Positions 1 through 12,961 of a stretch of 64,000 nucleotides of DNA are shown here, piece after piece. Every line of letters starts with the position of its first letter. The stretch's first letter is position 1. The position numbers and the translations under genes were made by a program. The stretch comes from Rathayibacter sp. VKM Ac-2759 (GTDB taxonomy: Bacteria > Actinomycetota > Actinomycetes > Actinomycetales > Microbacteriaceae), in the NCBI RefSeq assembly GCF_009834225.1, contig NZ_CP047176.1, forward strand, positions 2,108,001-2,172,000, written 5' to 3'. The notes below the pieces were generated by a model. That model was not told the DNA's origin. It did no database searches and worked only from the letters and a program-made list of their open reading frames with translations.

Positions 1-3314
<3,314 letters not shown>

Positions 3315-3373
3315 CGCTCGAGTCTACGAGCGGTCGGCGGAGGCGCCCAGCCCTCCCCGCGGTCGGCCCGCGG

Positions 3374-4588
3374 TCAGACGGCGCGGTTCGAGAGCCCGGC
3401 CCGAGCCGCGCGGGCGTACGCCTCGGGCACGGCGGCGACGAACGCATCGACGTCGGCCTCGGACGTGGTGCGCCCGAGGGTCATCCGCAGGACTCCGCGC
3501 GCCTCGTCCTGGCTCCGGCCGAGCGCGAGCACGACGTGCGAGGGCTCGGGGATGCCCGCGGTGCAGGCCGATCCGGTCGAGACCGAGAAGCCCGCCATGT
3601 CGAGGAGGAAGAGGAGCGAGTCGCCCTGGGCCCCCGGGAAGGCGAGGTGGGCGTTGTTCGCGACGCGACGGCCGGAGTCGACGGCCGGACCGGTCAGTGT
3701 CGCGCCGGGCACCGCGTCGAGCACGCCCGCGACGAGCCGATCGCGCAGCGCGGCGAGCCGAGGAGCCTCCCGGGCCATCTCGTCGACCGCCTCCGTGACG
3801 GCCGCCGCGAACGCCGCGGCGCCCGGGACGTCCTGGGTGCCCGAGCGGACGCTCCGCTGCTGTCCCCCGCCGTGCAGGACGGGCACGACCCGGGCGTCGC
3901 GCGCCAGGAAGAGCGCACCCGTGGCGATCGGCCCGCCCACCTTGTGACCCGAGACGCTGACGGCGACGAGCCCGGAGCCCGCCCGGGAGGAGGACGCCCG
4001 ACGCGCCGCGCCGATCTCGAGCGGCACGTGCCCGAGCGCGGCGACGGCGTCGAGGTGCAGCGGGACTCCGGCGCCGGCGCAGACGGCGGCGAGCTCGACG
4101 ACCGGCGCGACGGTGCCGATCTCGTTGTTCACCCAGAGCGCCGAGACCAGGGCGACGGAGTCGGGGTCGCGCGCGATCGCCTCGGCGAGCGCCTCCGGTC
4201 GCAGAGTGCCCTCGTCGTCGAGGGGCAGCCACTCGAGCTGCGCGCCCTCGTGCGCGGCCAGCCACTCGACGCTGTCGATCGTGGCGTGGTGCTCGCCGCC
4301 CGGCACGAGGATGCGGGTGCGCGCCGGATCCTCCGCGACGCGCTGCCAGTAGAGGCCCTTGAGCGCGAGGTTGATCGCCTCGGTGCCGCCCGCGGTGAGC
4401 ACGACCTCGATCGGCTCGCAGCCGAGGGCCGCCGCGATGCCGGCGCGGGCGTCCTCGAGCCGGCGGCGCGCCTCCTGACCCGACCCGTGGACGGAGGAGG
4501 GGTTGCCGGGATGCGCGGACGCCTCCGCGAAGGCGGCGAGAGCGCAGGCGCGGAGCGGGGTCGTCGCGGCGTGGTCGAGGTAGATCAC
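3374..4588 (-). CDS. Cysteine desulfurase, NifS/IscS family
   Basis: PLP enzyme that takes sulfur from cysteine and passes it on as persulfide, here most likely to MnmA just downstream. I chose the GTG at 4588 (404 residues) because CGGAGGG sits 5 bases upstream and the protein then begins MIYLDHAATTPL, the classic N-terminus of the family; a longer frame to 4690 would overlap glgX. The PLP lysine is Lys216 in SVSGHKVGGP, and the mobile catalytic cysteine is Cys342 in STGSACTAG. The motif GGTEAINLAL is also visible. Whether it serves only tRNA thiolation or also Fe-S assembly cannot be told from here. Confidence 0.95.
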   Translation of the reverse strand: MIYLDHAATTPLRACALAAFAEASAHPGNPSSVHGSGQEARRRLEDARAGIAAALGCEPIEVVLTAGGTEAINLALKGLYWQRVAEDPARTRILVPGGEHHATIDSVEWLAAHEGAQLEWLPLDDEGTLRPEALAEAIARDPDSVALVSALWVNNEIGTVAPVVELAAVCAGAGVPLHLDAVAALGHVPLEIGAARRASSSRAGSGLVAVSVSGHKVGGPIATGALFLARDARVVPVLHGGGQQRSVRSGTQDVPGAAAFAAAVTEAVDEMAREAPRLAALRDRLVAGVLDAVPGATLTGPAVDSGRRVANNAHLAFPGAQGDSLLFLLDMAGFSVSTGSACTAGIPEPSHVVLALGRSQDEARGVLRMTLGRTTSEADVDAFVAAVPEAYARAARAGLSNRAV

Positions 4589-4639
4589 TGCAGCCCTCCG
4601 TCCCGCGTCCTGGGCGCGGAGGTGGCCCTCGCCCCTCAC

Positions 4640-4652
4640 TACTGTAAGTCGC
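4640..4652 (+). promoter_or_regulatory. Likely -10 element of a leaderless glgX promoter
   Basis: TACTGT at 4640-4645 ends 7 bases before the glgX ATG, so transcription would start at or next to the start codon. There is no Shine-Dalgarno sequence in front of glgX, which fits a leaderless mRNA. No convincing -35 box is seen. The same CTACTGT arrangement precedes glgE. This is inference from pattern only. Confidence 0.45.
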
Positions 4653-6731
4653 ATGATCTCTCGCGACCCCCTGGCCCGGCTCGGAGTCACCGTGGACGCG
4701 GAGGGCGGCGAGCTGCGGATCTGGTCGGCCCACGCGAGCGCGATCGACCTCCTCCTCTACGACGAGAAGGACCCGACCTGGGTCGCCCGCACCGTGCCGC
4801 TCGAGCGCGACGCCGAGTGCGTGTGGTCGGCGCGGTCGCCGCTGCTGACGCCGGGCCGCCGCTACGCCGTCCGCGTCGACGGACCGGCGGGTCACCGCTT
4901 CGATCCCCGCACGGCGCTGCTCGAGCCCTACTCGCGCGGTCTGCACCGCGTGGCCGAGAACGAGTGGCGCTCGGTCGTGGTCGACGACTCGTTCGACTGG
5001 GGCGCCTCCGAGAAGCCGCGGACCCCGCTCGACCGCACGGTCGTGTACGAGGCCCACGTGAAGGGCCTCACCAAGCTCAACCCGGTGCTGCCCCCGGAGC
5101 TCCGCGGCACCTACGCGGGACTCGCGCACGAGTCGACGCTCGCCTCCCTCCTCGATCTCGGCGTCACGGCGGTCGAGCTGCTGCCGGTGCACGCGTTCGT
5201 GTCGGAGCAGCGGCTCCTGCGCCAGGGGCTCACCAACTACTGGGGCTACAACACGCTGAACTTCTTCAGCCCACACGCGGCGTACGCCTCGCCGACCGCC
5301 CAGCGCGGCGGGCCGACGGCCGTGCTGCGCGAGTTCAAGGGCATGGTCAAGCTGCTGCACGAGGCGGGTCTCGAGGTGATCCTCGACGTCGTCTACAACC
5401 ACACCGCCGAGGAGGGGCCGAACGGACCGCGCTCGAGCCTGCGCGGCATCGACGACCGCAGCTACTACCGCCAGAGCGACGAGGGCCACTACATCGACGT
5501 CACCGGCTGCGGCAACACGATCGACTTCGGCAACCCGGTCGCCCAGCGCCTCGTCCTCGACTCCCTCCGCTACTGGTCGGGCGAGGTGGGCATCGACGGA
5601 TTCCGCCTCGACCTCGCTGCGACGCTCGGGCGCGACGAGATCGCGCACTTCCGGACCGACCACCCGCTGCTGACGGCGGCCGTCGAGGATCCGGCACTCG
5701 CCGACGTGAAGATGATCGCCGAGCCGTGGGACGTCGGCATGGGCGGCTGGCAGACCGGCAACTTCCCGGTCGGCTGGTCGGAGTGGAACGACCGCTACCG
5801 CGACCGGGTGCGCAACTTCTGGCTCTCGGACATCGACTACTCCCGTCGGGCGGGCACGGCGCCCGTCGGAGTCGGGGGCTTCGCGACCCGCCTGTCGGGC
5901 TCGTCGAACACGTTCTCGCTCGAGCGCGGCCCCCTCGCCTCCGTGAACTTCGTGACGGCGCACGACGGGTTCACCCTGGCCGATCTCGTCTCGTACAACG
6001 TCAAGCACAACATCGGCAACGGCGAGTCGAACCGCGACGGAGCCGACAACAACCGCTCCTTCAACCACGGCTTCGAGGGGCCCTCGGCCGACGAGGGCGT
6101 CACCCTGGCTCGGCGCAAGGCGATGCGCAACCTGCTCGGCACGCTCCTCCTCTCGGCGGGCGTGCCGATGATCACCGCCGGCGACGAGTTCGGCCGCAGC
6201 CAGCGCGGCAACAACAACGCCTACTGCCAGGACTCCGACCTGACGTGGCTGCGCTGGGAGGGGCTCGGCGACTGGCAGGAGCACCTCCGCGAGCACACCC
6301 GCACCCTGCTCCGCCTCCGGCGCGAGCATCCCGCCCTCCGTCCGTCCCGCTACGGCCGCGGCGGCGCAGTGACCCCGGGGGCGAGCAGCATGCGCTGGTT
6401 CGACGCGCACGGCCACGGCATGTCCGACCACGACTGGACCTCGGCCGAGAACCGGACTCTGCAGTACCTCGCCTCCTCCACTCCCGAGTTCGAGGAGTTC
6501 GACCGGATCCTGCTCGTCGTCCACGGCGTCGAGCACGAGACGAGCGTGGTGCTGGCCGAGAGCGACGGCGTCACCGGCTACACGCGGCTCTGGAACAGCG
6601 AGGAGGCCGTGCCGCTCGGGCACGGCGAGTCGTTCGAGCCGGGGCAGGTGATCCGCGTCGCGGGCACCTCGATCCAGCTCTTCGCCGCCCACGGGGAGCC
6701 GACGGCGGCCGAGACCGTGGACGGGTCGTGA
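4653..6731 (+). CDS. glgX: Glycogen debranching enzyme GlgX
   Basis: Hydrolyses alpha-1,6 branches in glycogen left after phosphorylase action. The 692-residue protein starts with a CBM48-type sandwich (residues about 8-95) followed by a GH13 barrel. The catalytic nucleophile is Asp320 in GFRLDLA, the acid is Glu357 in IAEPWD, and TAHDGFTL supplies the third conserved aspartate region. NYWGYNT and VVYNHT are typical of the GlgX/isoamylase branch. The length fits the family. It is divergent from nifS across 64 bp and overlaps the next gene by GTGA. Confidence 0.96.
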   Translation: MISRDPLARLGVTVDAEGGELRIWSAHASAIDLLLYDEKDPTWVARTVPLERDAECVWSARSPLLTPGRRYAVRVDGPAGHRFDPRTALLEPYSRGLHRVAENEWRSVVVDDSFDWGASEKPRTPLDRTVVYEAHVKGLTKLNPVLPPELRGTYAGLAHESTLASLLDLGVTAVELLPVHAFVSEQRLLRQGLTNYWGYNTLNFFSPHAAYASPTAQRGGPTAVLREFKGMVKLLHEAGLEVILDVVYNHTAEEGPNGPRSSLRGIDDRSYYRQSDEGHYIDVTGCGNTIDFGNPVAQRLVLDSLRYWSGEVGIDGFRLDLAATLGRDEIAHFRTDHPLLTAAVEDPALADVKMIAEPWDVGMGGWQTGNFPVGWSEWNDRYRDRVRNFWLSDIDYSRRAGTAPVGVGGFATRLSGSSNTFSLERGPLASVNFVTAHDGFTLADLVSYNVKHNIGNGESNRDGADNNRSFNHGFEGPSADEGVTLARRKAMRNLLGTLLLSAGVPMITAGDEFGRSQRGNNNAYCQDSDLTWLRWEGLGDWQEHLREHTRTLLRLRREHPALRPSRYGRGGAVTPGASSMRWFDAHGHGMSDHDWTSAENRTLQYLASSTPEFEEFDRILLVVHGVEHETSVVLAESDGVTGYTRLWNSEEAVPLGHGESFEPGQVIRVAGTSIQLFAAHGEPTAAETVDGS

Positions 6732-7216
6732 GCTCGGCGCGCCAGGGGCCCGGCACCCCGGCGACCGTCGCGCTCACGGCCGCCGGGATCCCCTTCGTCG
6801 CGCGGGAGTACCGGCACGATCCCGCGGCGGCGAGCTACGGAGGCGAGGCGGCCGAGGCGCTCGGCGTCGAGCCGGAGCGGATCTTCAAGACCCTGCTGGT
6901 CGACGTGGACGGCGAGCTCGTCGTCGGGATCGTCCCCGTCACGGGGTCGCTCGGGCTCAAGGAGCTGGCGTCGGCCGTCGGCGGCAAGCGCGCGGCGATG
7001 GCCGACCCGGCGCTCGCGCAGCGGCGAACGGGCTACGTGCTCGGCGGGATCTCGCCGGTCGGGCAGAAGACGCGGCACCGGACCGTGCTCGACGAGACGG
7101 CGGAGCTGTTCGACACCGTCCTCGTCTCGGGCGGCCGGCGAGGATTCGACATCGAGCTCTCCCCCGCCGATCTCGTCGCGGCCACCGGCGCGATCCTCGC
7201 GGACATCGCGCGCTGA
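6728..7216 (+). CDS. ybaK: YbaK/EbsC-type aminoacyl-tRNA deacylase (Cys-tRNA(Pro) deacylase)
   Basis: Trans-editing enzyme of the YbaK family that removes mischarged amino acid from tRNA(Pro). The 162-residue protein starts at a GTG overlapping the glgX stop (GTGA). It carries the family features IFKTLLVD, a lysine in GSLGLKELA, and YVLGGISPVGQKTRHRTVLDE, which is close to the substrate-pocket signature. Coupling to glgX looks positional, since no metabolic link is obvious. The YbaK subgroup is a better fit than ProX because of the GGISP motif. Confidence 0.9.
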   Translation: MSSARQGPGTPATVALTAAGIPFVAREYRHDPAAASYGGEAAEALGVEPERIFKTLLVDVDGELVVGIVPVTGSLGLKELASAVGGKRAAMADPALAQRRTGYVLGGISPVGQKTRHRTVLDETAELFDTVLVSGGRRGFDIELSPADLVAATGAILADIAR

Positions 7217-7261
7217 CCCCGCACGCGAGAAGTGGCCTCCTCCGGCGGAGAGCCCGCCGTG

Positions 7262-7390
7262 CTGCTGCTGATCGGGTGGACCGCGGAGCGGGCGCATCGA
7301 GATCCACCGGCGTCAGAAGACCAGTCCCCGAGAGAGACCTGCTGACGCCGGTCGGTCTCGATACGCCCCGGCGGGGCTGCTCGACCAGCG
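7262..7390. repeat. Interspersed about 125-bp repeat with inverted ends, copy A
   Basis: Read on the minus strand this stretch matches 61511-61635 along its whole length: the first 50 bases differ at only 3 positions and the last 44 at 5, with a more divergent middle. Each end carries its own version of CTGGTCGAG...GGCGTATCGAGA, in opposite orientations, so the unit has terminal inverted repeats. It lies between the convergent ybaK and glgP genes. No coding sequence is seen in it. It resembles REP/BIME or MITE-type elements. Confidence 0.75.
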
Positions 7391-7430
7391 GGCCGGGCGG
7401 GCGTCCCCACTCCCTCCCGAGCGCGGCCGC

Positions 7431-10001
7431 TCAGCCGGCGGCGGCGACCAGTCCGAGCTCGGACGAGCGTGCGAGGAGCGGGTGCTGCGGCACCACGCGG
7501 ACGGTGTAGCCGAACGTCCCGCTGCGGTCGAGCGTGACCACGCCCGCGTAGGGCACGCGGCCCACCGCGTCGGCCGGCACGACGGCGCCCGCCGACTCCG
7601 CCACCTCGAGCTCCTGGAGCCGGACGTCGGTCAGCGATCCGTCCGCGGCGGCCGTGCCGTACACCACCTGGACCGTGACGTCCTCGGGGTGCAGATCGCC
7701 GAGGAGCACGCCCGCGCGCACCGCCAGCCGGTCGCCGCGCTGCGGCACCGCGTCGATGCCGCCCGACTCGACCGAGGCCACGGAGACGCCCGGCCAGCCC
7801 GCTCGGACCCGCAGCTTCCACGCCGAGAGCTCCTTCGCGGGCTCGAAGTGGTCGACGACGATCGCGCGACCGGCCGCGGCCGCCGGGCGGTACAGATCGT
7901 CGACGTACTGGCGCACCATCCGCTCCGCGGAGAGCTCGGGCGAGAGCGTCGCCAGCGTGTGCCGGATCGAGCGCACCCAGCGCCGCGGGACTCCGTCGTG
8001 GTCGCGCTCGTAGAAGCGGGGCACGACCTCGCTCTCGAGCAGCTCGTAAAGCGCGTCGGCCTCGAGGGTGTCGCGCGCCTCCGGGTCGAGGGCGCGATCG
8101 GAGGAGGGGATCGCCCAGCCGTTCTCGCCGTCGAAGTACTCGTTCCACCAGCCGTCGAGGATCGAGAGGTTGAGCGATCCGTTGAGCGCCGCCTTCATCC
8201 CGGAGGTGCCGCACGCCTCGAGCGGGCGGAGCGGGTTGTTGAGCCAGACATCGGTGCCGGGGTAGAGCAGCTGCGCCATCGCGATGTCGTAGTCGGGGAG
8301 GAAGACGATCCTCCGCCGCACGTCGGGCTCCTGGGCGAACCGCACGAGCTTCTGGATGAGCCGCTTGCCCTCCTCGTCGGCGGGGTGCGACTTGCCCGCG
8401 ATCACGATCTGGATCGGGTGCTCGGGGTGGGTGAGCAGGGCGCGCAGCCGCTCGGGGTCGTGCAGCATCAGCGTGAGCCGCTTGTAGGTGGGCACGCGGC
8501 GTGCGAAGCCGATCGTCAGGACGTCGGGATCGAGCAGGTCGTCGAGCCAGGCCGGGGTGAGACCGCCCGGGTTCTGCTCGCGCCACGATCTCGCCGCGCG
8601 GACGCGGGCGTCGCGCACGAGCTGCTCGCGCATCGTGCGCCGGGCGTGCCAGATCTCGCCGTCGCTGAGCGCGCCGGACGCCCAGTCGGCCTGCGTCGTG
8701 TCCTCGGTCCCGAGGCGGTCGCGGGCCAGCGCGGTGAGCACCGGATCGGTCCAGGTGGCCGCGTGGACGCCGTTGGTGACGGAGCCGATCGGCACCTCCG
8801 CCGTGTCGAACCCGGGCCAGAGCGGCGAGAACATCGAGCGGCTCACCTCGCCGTGGAGCTTCGACACCCCGTTCGAGCGCTGGGCGAGGCGGAGGCCCAT
8901 GAACGCCATGTTGAAGCGGCCGTCCGAGCCGTCCTCGGCGCCGAGGGCGAGAACGTCCTCGACCTGGACCCCGGGCAGCAGCTCGGTCGAGAAGTACTCC
9001 TCGATGAGCCCGCGGTCGAAGCGGTCGATCCCGGCGGGCACCGGGGTGTGGGTGGTGAAGACCGTGCTCGCGCGCACGACCTGCAGGGCCTGGTCGAAGT
9101 CGAGGCCGGAGCCGATGAGGCCCGAGATGCGCTCGAGGCCCTGGAAGCCCGCGTGACCCTCGTTGGTGTGGAACACCTCGGGCAGCGGCGCGCCCGACAC
9201 CTCGGACCACAGCTCGAGGGCGCGGACGCCGCCGATGCCCAGCAGCAGCTCCTGGAGGAGGCGGTGCTCGCCGCCGCCGCCGTAGAGCCGGTCGGTGGTG
9301 GCCCGCAGCGAGTCCTCGTTCTCGGGGATGTCGGTGTCGAGGAGGAGGAGGGTCACGCGGCCGACCTCGGCCCGCCACACCCGCGCGTACAGCGCACGGC
9401 CGTCCGGCAGCGCGAGGACGATCCGCGCCGGAGAGCCGTCGGCCAGGCGCACGACCCGCAGCGGCAGGCCGTCGGGGTCGAGCGAGGGGTAGGACTCGAG
9501 CTGCCAGCCGTCGGCCGTGAGACCCTGCGAGAAGTAGCCCGACCGGTAGAAGAGGCCGACTCCGGTCAGCGGGATCCCGAGGTCGGAGGACGCCTTGAGG
9601 TGATCGCCCGCGAGGATGCCGAGACCGCCCGAGTACTGCGGCAGGGCGGCGGCGATGCCGAACTCGGGCGAGAAGTAGGCGATCGCCCGCGGCGCCGACT
9701 CGGGCAGCGACTGGTACCAGCGCGGCTCGGTGCGGTAGCGCTCGAGGTCGTCGCGCAGGCGCCACGCGTCGTCGACGAAGCCCTGGTCGCCGGCGAGCTC
9801 GGCGAGGCGCTCGGGGCTCACGGCTCCGAGCAGCGCGGTCGGGTCGGCGCCGCCGCGTCGCCAGAGCTCGGGATCGACCCGCTCGAACAGGCGGCGGGTG
9901 GGCTCGTGCCAGGCCCAGCGGAGGTTGCCCGCGAGCTCGCCGAGCGCCGAGAGCGCGGGCGGGAGGACGGATCGGACGGTGAAGCGGCGGATGGCCTTCA
10001 C
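7431..10001 (-). CDS. glgP: Alpha-glucan phosphorylase GlgP
   Basis: Releases glucose-1-phosphate from alpha-1,4-glucan ends. The GTG at 10001 is preceded by GAGGAG and gives MKAIRRFTVRSVLPPAL; a longer frame to 10196 has no ribosome site. The 856-residue size and the sequences AYFSPEFGI, SGGLGILAGDH and EVFHTNEGHAGF belong to the non-classical (TIGR02094-like) phosphorylases. The PLP lysine is Lys603 in GTSGMKAALNG. The gene lies in a cluster with glgX, glgE and glgB, with which it would degrade and remodel glucan. Confidence 0.95.
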   Translation of the reverse strand: MKAIRRFTVRSVLPPALSALGELAGNLRWAWHEPTRRLFERVDPELWRRGGADPTALLGAVSPERLAELAGDQGFVDDAWRLRDDLERYRTEPRWYQSLPESAPRAIAYFSPEFGIAAALPQYSGGLGILAGDHLKASSDLGIPLTGVGLFYRSGYFSQGLTADGWQLESYPSLDPDGLPLRVVRLADGSPARIVLALPDGRALYARVWRAEVGRVTLLLLDTDIPENEDSLRATTDRLYGGGGEHRLLQELLLGIGGVRALELWSEVSGAPLPEVFHTNEGHAGFQGLERISGLIGSGLDFDQALQVVRASTVFTTHTPVPAGIDRFDRGLIEEYFSTELLPGVQVEDVLALGAEDGSDGRFNMAFMGLRLAQRSNGVSKLHGEVSRSMFSPLWPGFDTAEVPIGSVTNGVHAATWTDPVLTALARDRLGTEDTTQADWASGALSDGEIWHARRTMREQLVRDARVRAARSWREQNPGGLTPAWLDDLLDPDVLTIGFARRVPTYKRLTLMLHDPERLRALLTHPEHPIQIVIAGKSHPADEEGKRLIQKLVRFAQEPDVRRRIVFLPDYDIAMAQLLYPGTDVWLNNPLRPLEACGTSGMKAALNGSLNLSILDGWWNEYFDGENGWAIPSSDRALDPEARDTLEADALYELLESEVVPRFYERDHDGVPRRWVRSIRHTLATLSPELSAERMVRQYVDDLYRPAAAAGRAIVVDHFEPAKELSAWKLRVRAGWPGVSVASVESGGIDAVPQRGDRLAVRAGVLLGDLHPEDVTVQVVYGTAAADGSLTDVRLQELEVAESAGAVVPADAVGRVPYAGVVTLDRSGTFGYTVRVVPQHPLLARSSELGLVAAAG

Positions 10002-10229
10002 GGCACTCCTCGACTCTCTGCGGACCCCGGCGGACACAGGCGCGGGAGCGCCGGGGCGGTCGCGCGAGCACACCCTACTGGACCGCTCGTCCGCCGCGAG
10101 GTGCGGTCGCCGGACGCACGGGACGGACGTCTCCGCCGGCGACGCGGCGACGTCTCCTCCCCCGCGCTCGTGAGAGCGCACTCCGGCGGGTGACACGCAC
10201 CGTGCGCCGCCGGTCGGCGGGAACGAGGA

Positions 10230-10259
10230 GGGCGGGCAGCCCCGGAGGGCCGCCCGCCC
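10230..10259 (-). terminator. GC-rich hairpin after the RCC1/Ig-repeat gene
   Basis: GGGCGGGC at 10230-10237 pairs with GCCCGCCC at 10252-10259 around a 14-base loop region. It lies about 18 bases beyond the stop of the minus-strand gene at 10277. No U-tract is evident. Confidence 0.6.
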
Positions 10260-10276
10260 GTGTCACGAGCCGATGA

Positions 10277-12961
10277 TCAGCGGACCGTGGTGCTCACCGT
10301 GTCGGAGTTGCTGCGGATCGACGGGTCGGGCGTCTTCACCGAGAACGTGGTCGCCAGAGCGGTGCCCCGACCTGTGCTCGTGGCCTTGACGGTGATCTTC
10401 TCCGTCACGGTCTGCCCGTTGCTCAGGCTCGAGCGCTGGAAGACGACGATGTTCCCGATCCGGGTGTACTTCCCCGTCGCGGACACGAACTGCACGGTCG
10501 AGGGCAGGATCACCTTCGAGTAGACCGACGTCGAGGCGGCCGGTCCGGCGTTGGTCGTGACGACCGTGTACGTGGCGGTCCTGCCCTTCACGGCCGAGCC
10601 GGGCCCGGAGAGATCCACCCGCAAGTCGGCCTTCGGGGTGGTGGCCCTCTGCGGTGAGACGGTCAGCGTGCTGGTCGCCTGCGCGGTCCCGGCCGAGTTC
10701 TCCGCTCGCGCGGTGAAGGTGTAGGTCCCTGCGATGGTCGGGGTGCCGGTGAGGCGCCCGGCGGTGCTCAGGGCGAGTCCCGGAGGCAGCGTGCCCGAGA
10801 CCACCGAGCGGTGGGAGTAGGGGTGCCGGTGACGGTGTACGTGCAGTCGTACGCGGAGCCGACCATCCCGGCCGCCACTACGCCGGAGATGGCCGGCGCG
10901 ACGCCGGCGGCGGCGATGGCGATGGCGATGGCGATCGTGTCGCCGACCTGTGCGGTGCCGGCGCCGTTCGCGGCCGAGAGTGTGAACGTGTAGCTCCCCG
11001 GAGTGGTCGGCGTGCCGGTGAGGCGCCCGGCCGTGCTCAGGGTGAGACCCGGAGGCAGGGTGCCCGAGGTCACCGACGCGGTCGGGGTCGGGGTTCCGGA
11101 GACGGTGTAGGCGAAGTCGTACGCGGAGCCCACGGTCCCGCCAGGAGCATCGCCGGAGACGGCCGGAGCGATGTCCGCGGAGGCGATGGTGACCGAATCG
11201 GTGACCTGCGCGGCACCGGCCGCGCTGACGGCCTCGAGGGTGAACACGAACGTGCCGGCGGTGGTCGGCGTGCCGGCGAGGCGCCCGGCCGGGTCGAGGG
11301 TGAGGCCCGGAGGCACCGTGCCGGAGGACACGGAGACCGTGGGGGTCGGGGTGCCGGTGACGGTGTAGCCGAAGTCGTACGCGGAGCCGACGATCCCGTC
11401 GCCTGCGGAACCGGAGAGCACCGGAGCAGCAGGCGCCGGTGCGATGGTGACGGTGCTGGTCGCGTCGGCGGTCCCGGACGCGTTCTCGGCGCGAACGGTG
11501 AAGGTGGACGTTCCCGCGGCGGTCGGGGTGCCGGTCAGACGCCCGGCCGAGTCGAGGCTGAGCCCCGCAGGCAGCCGGCCCGACAGCACCGAGACGTCGG
11601 GAGTGGGGCTCCCGGTGACGGTGTAGGTGAAGTCGTACGGGGTGTCGACCGTTCCCGGTCCCGGGGCACCGGTCACGGTCGGCGGGGTCGCCGACGCCTC
11701 GACGGTGATCGTGTGGGACGCACCGTCGGTCGTGCCGAAGGGGTTCCGGGCGGCGACGGTGAAGACGGACTCCCCGGCGGTGGTGGGTGTCCCGGAGAGG
11801 ACCCCGGCTGAGCTGAGGGCGAGTCCGTCGGGAAGGGTCCCCGACGACACCTCGAACGTCGCGGCGCTGTCCCGAGCGGCGAACGAGTAGGAGGATCCGG
11901 TGCCGACGGAGGCCGTCGTCGGCGGCGCATCGGCCGTCAGGACGGGCCGAGGACCCACCGCGAGGTGGTGGGATTCGCTGGTCGAGATCGCGGTGACGCC
12001 GGCGACTCCCGCGGGGACCACGGCCTGCCCGAAGCGGTTGTCCCCCCAGGCCGCGACGGTGCCGGCGCTCGTGAGCGCGAGGCTGTCGGAGCCGCCGGCG
12101 GCGACGGCGGTGACGCCGGTCAGTACCGCGGGAACGGTGCTCTGCCCGGAGAAGTCGCCGCCCCAGGCCGTGACGGTGCCGGCTGACGTGACCGCGAGGC
12201 TGTGGGAGCTCCCGGCGGCGATGGCGGTGACTCCGGTGAGCCCTGCGGGAACGGTGCACTGCCCGGAGTAGTCGTCACCCCAGGCCGTGACGGTGCCGTC
12301 GCTCGTCAGTGCGAGGGCGTGACCGCTGCCGGCCGCGATGGCGGTGACGCCCGTGAGACCCGCGGGAACGGCGATCTGCCCGGTCGAGTTGCTCCCCCAG
12401 CCGGTGACGGTGCCGTCGCTCTTCAGCGCGAGGCTGAAGTAGCGACCGGCGGCGATGGCGGTGACGCCCGAGAGACCCGCAGGAACGGTGGCCTGCCCGA
12501 AGGTGCTGTCGCCCCAGGCGGTGACGGTGCCGTCGCTGTTCAGCGCGAGGCCGTGATAGAGGCCGGCGGCGATGGCGGTGACGTCCGTGAGCCCGGTGGG
12601 GACCCTGGTCTGTCCGGCACCGTTGTACCCCCAGGCGGCGACAGTGCCGTCGCCGCGCAGCGCGAGGCTCCAGTCGGGGCCGGCGGAGACGGCGACGACG
12701 TCGGTCAGTCCGGCCGGCCGGCGCGATGGTCTGCCGGTCGAGGTTCTTGCCCCAGCCGGCGACTCCGTTCGCCGTCGGAGCCGCGGCGATCGGATCGGCT
12801 GCCGTGGCGAGAGGCGCGAGGAGGCCCGCGAGGAGCGCGAGCAGCGCCGTCGACGCGAAGAGGCTGCGCCCCTGGACGCGACGCGCTCGTCGCCGCGGAG
12901 CGGCCCAGGAGGGGGAGCCCTCCTCGGGCATGGTGGGAGGCAGGGCGGAGAGGGCGGGCAT
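10277..12961 (-). pseudogene. Secreted RCC1-repeat/putative-Ig-repeat protein with two frameshifts
   Basis: The ATG at 12961 follows GGAGG and encodes a basic N-terminus and a signal segment (FASTALLALLAGLLAPLATA). Then come about seven RCC1-like units ending in Q-x-x-VPAGL, five putative Ig (He_PIG) units with SGTLPPGL...GRLTGTP, and a C-terminal DUF11-like beta domain. The frame breaks twice. Near 12718 a GGCC is present in tandem duplicate (net +4), and near 10815 one base is missing compared with the neighbouring near-identical repeats (ACCGACGCGG versus ACCGAGCGG). N- and C-terminal parts are therefore in one frame and the middle in another. As written the protein would stop at about 12275. 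It may be a real pseudogene, a phase-variable gene, or a sequence error in a repetitive stretch. Likely surface-exposed if intact. Confidence 0.8.

Noticed and set aside
10700..11900. Direct repeats of about 250-300 bp as a CRISPR or tandem non-coding repeat
   Set aside because: They encode successive putative-Ig protein units in frame on the minus strand.
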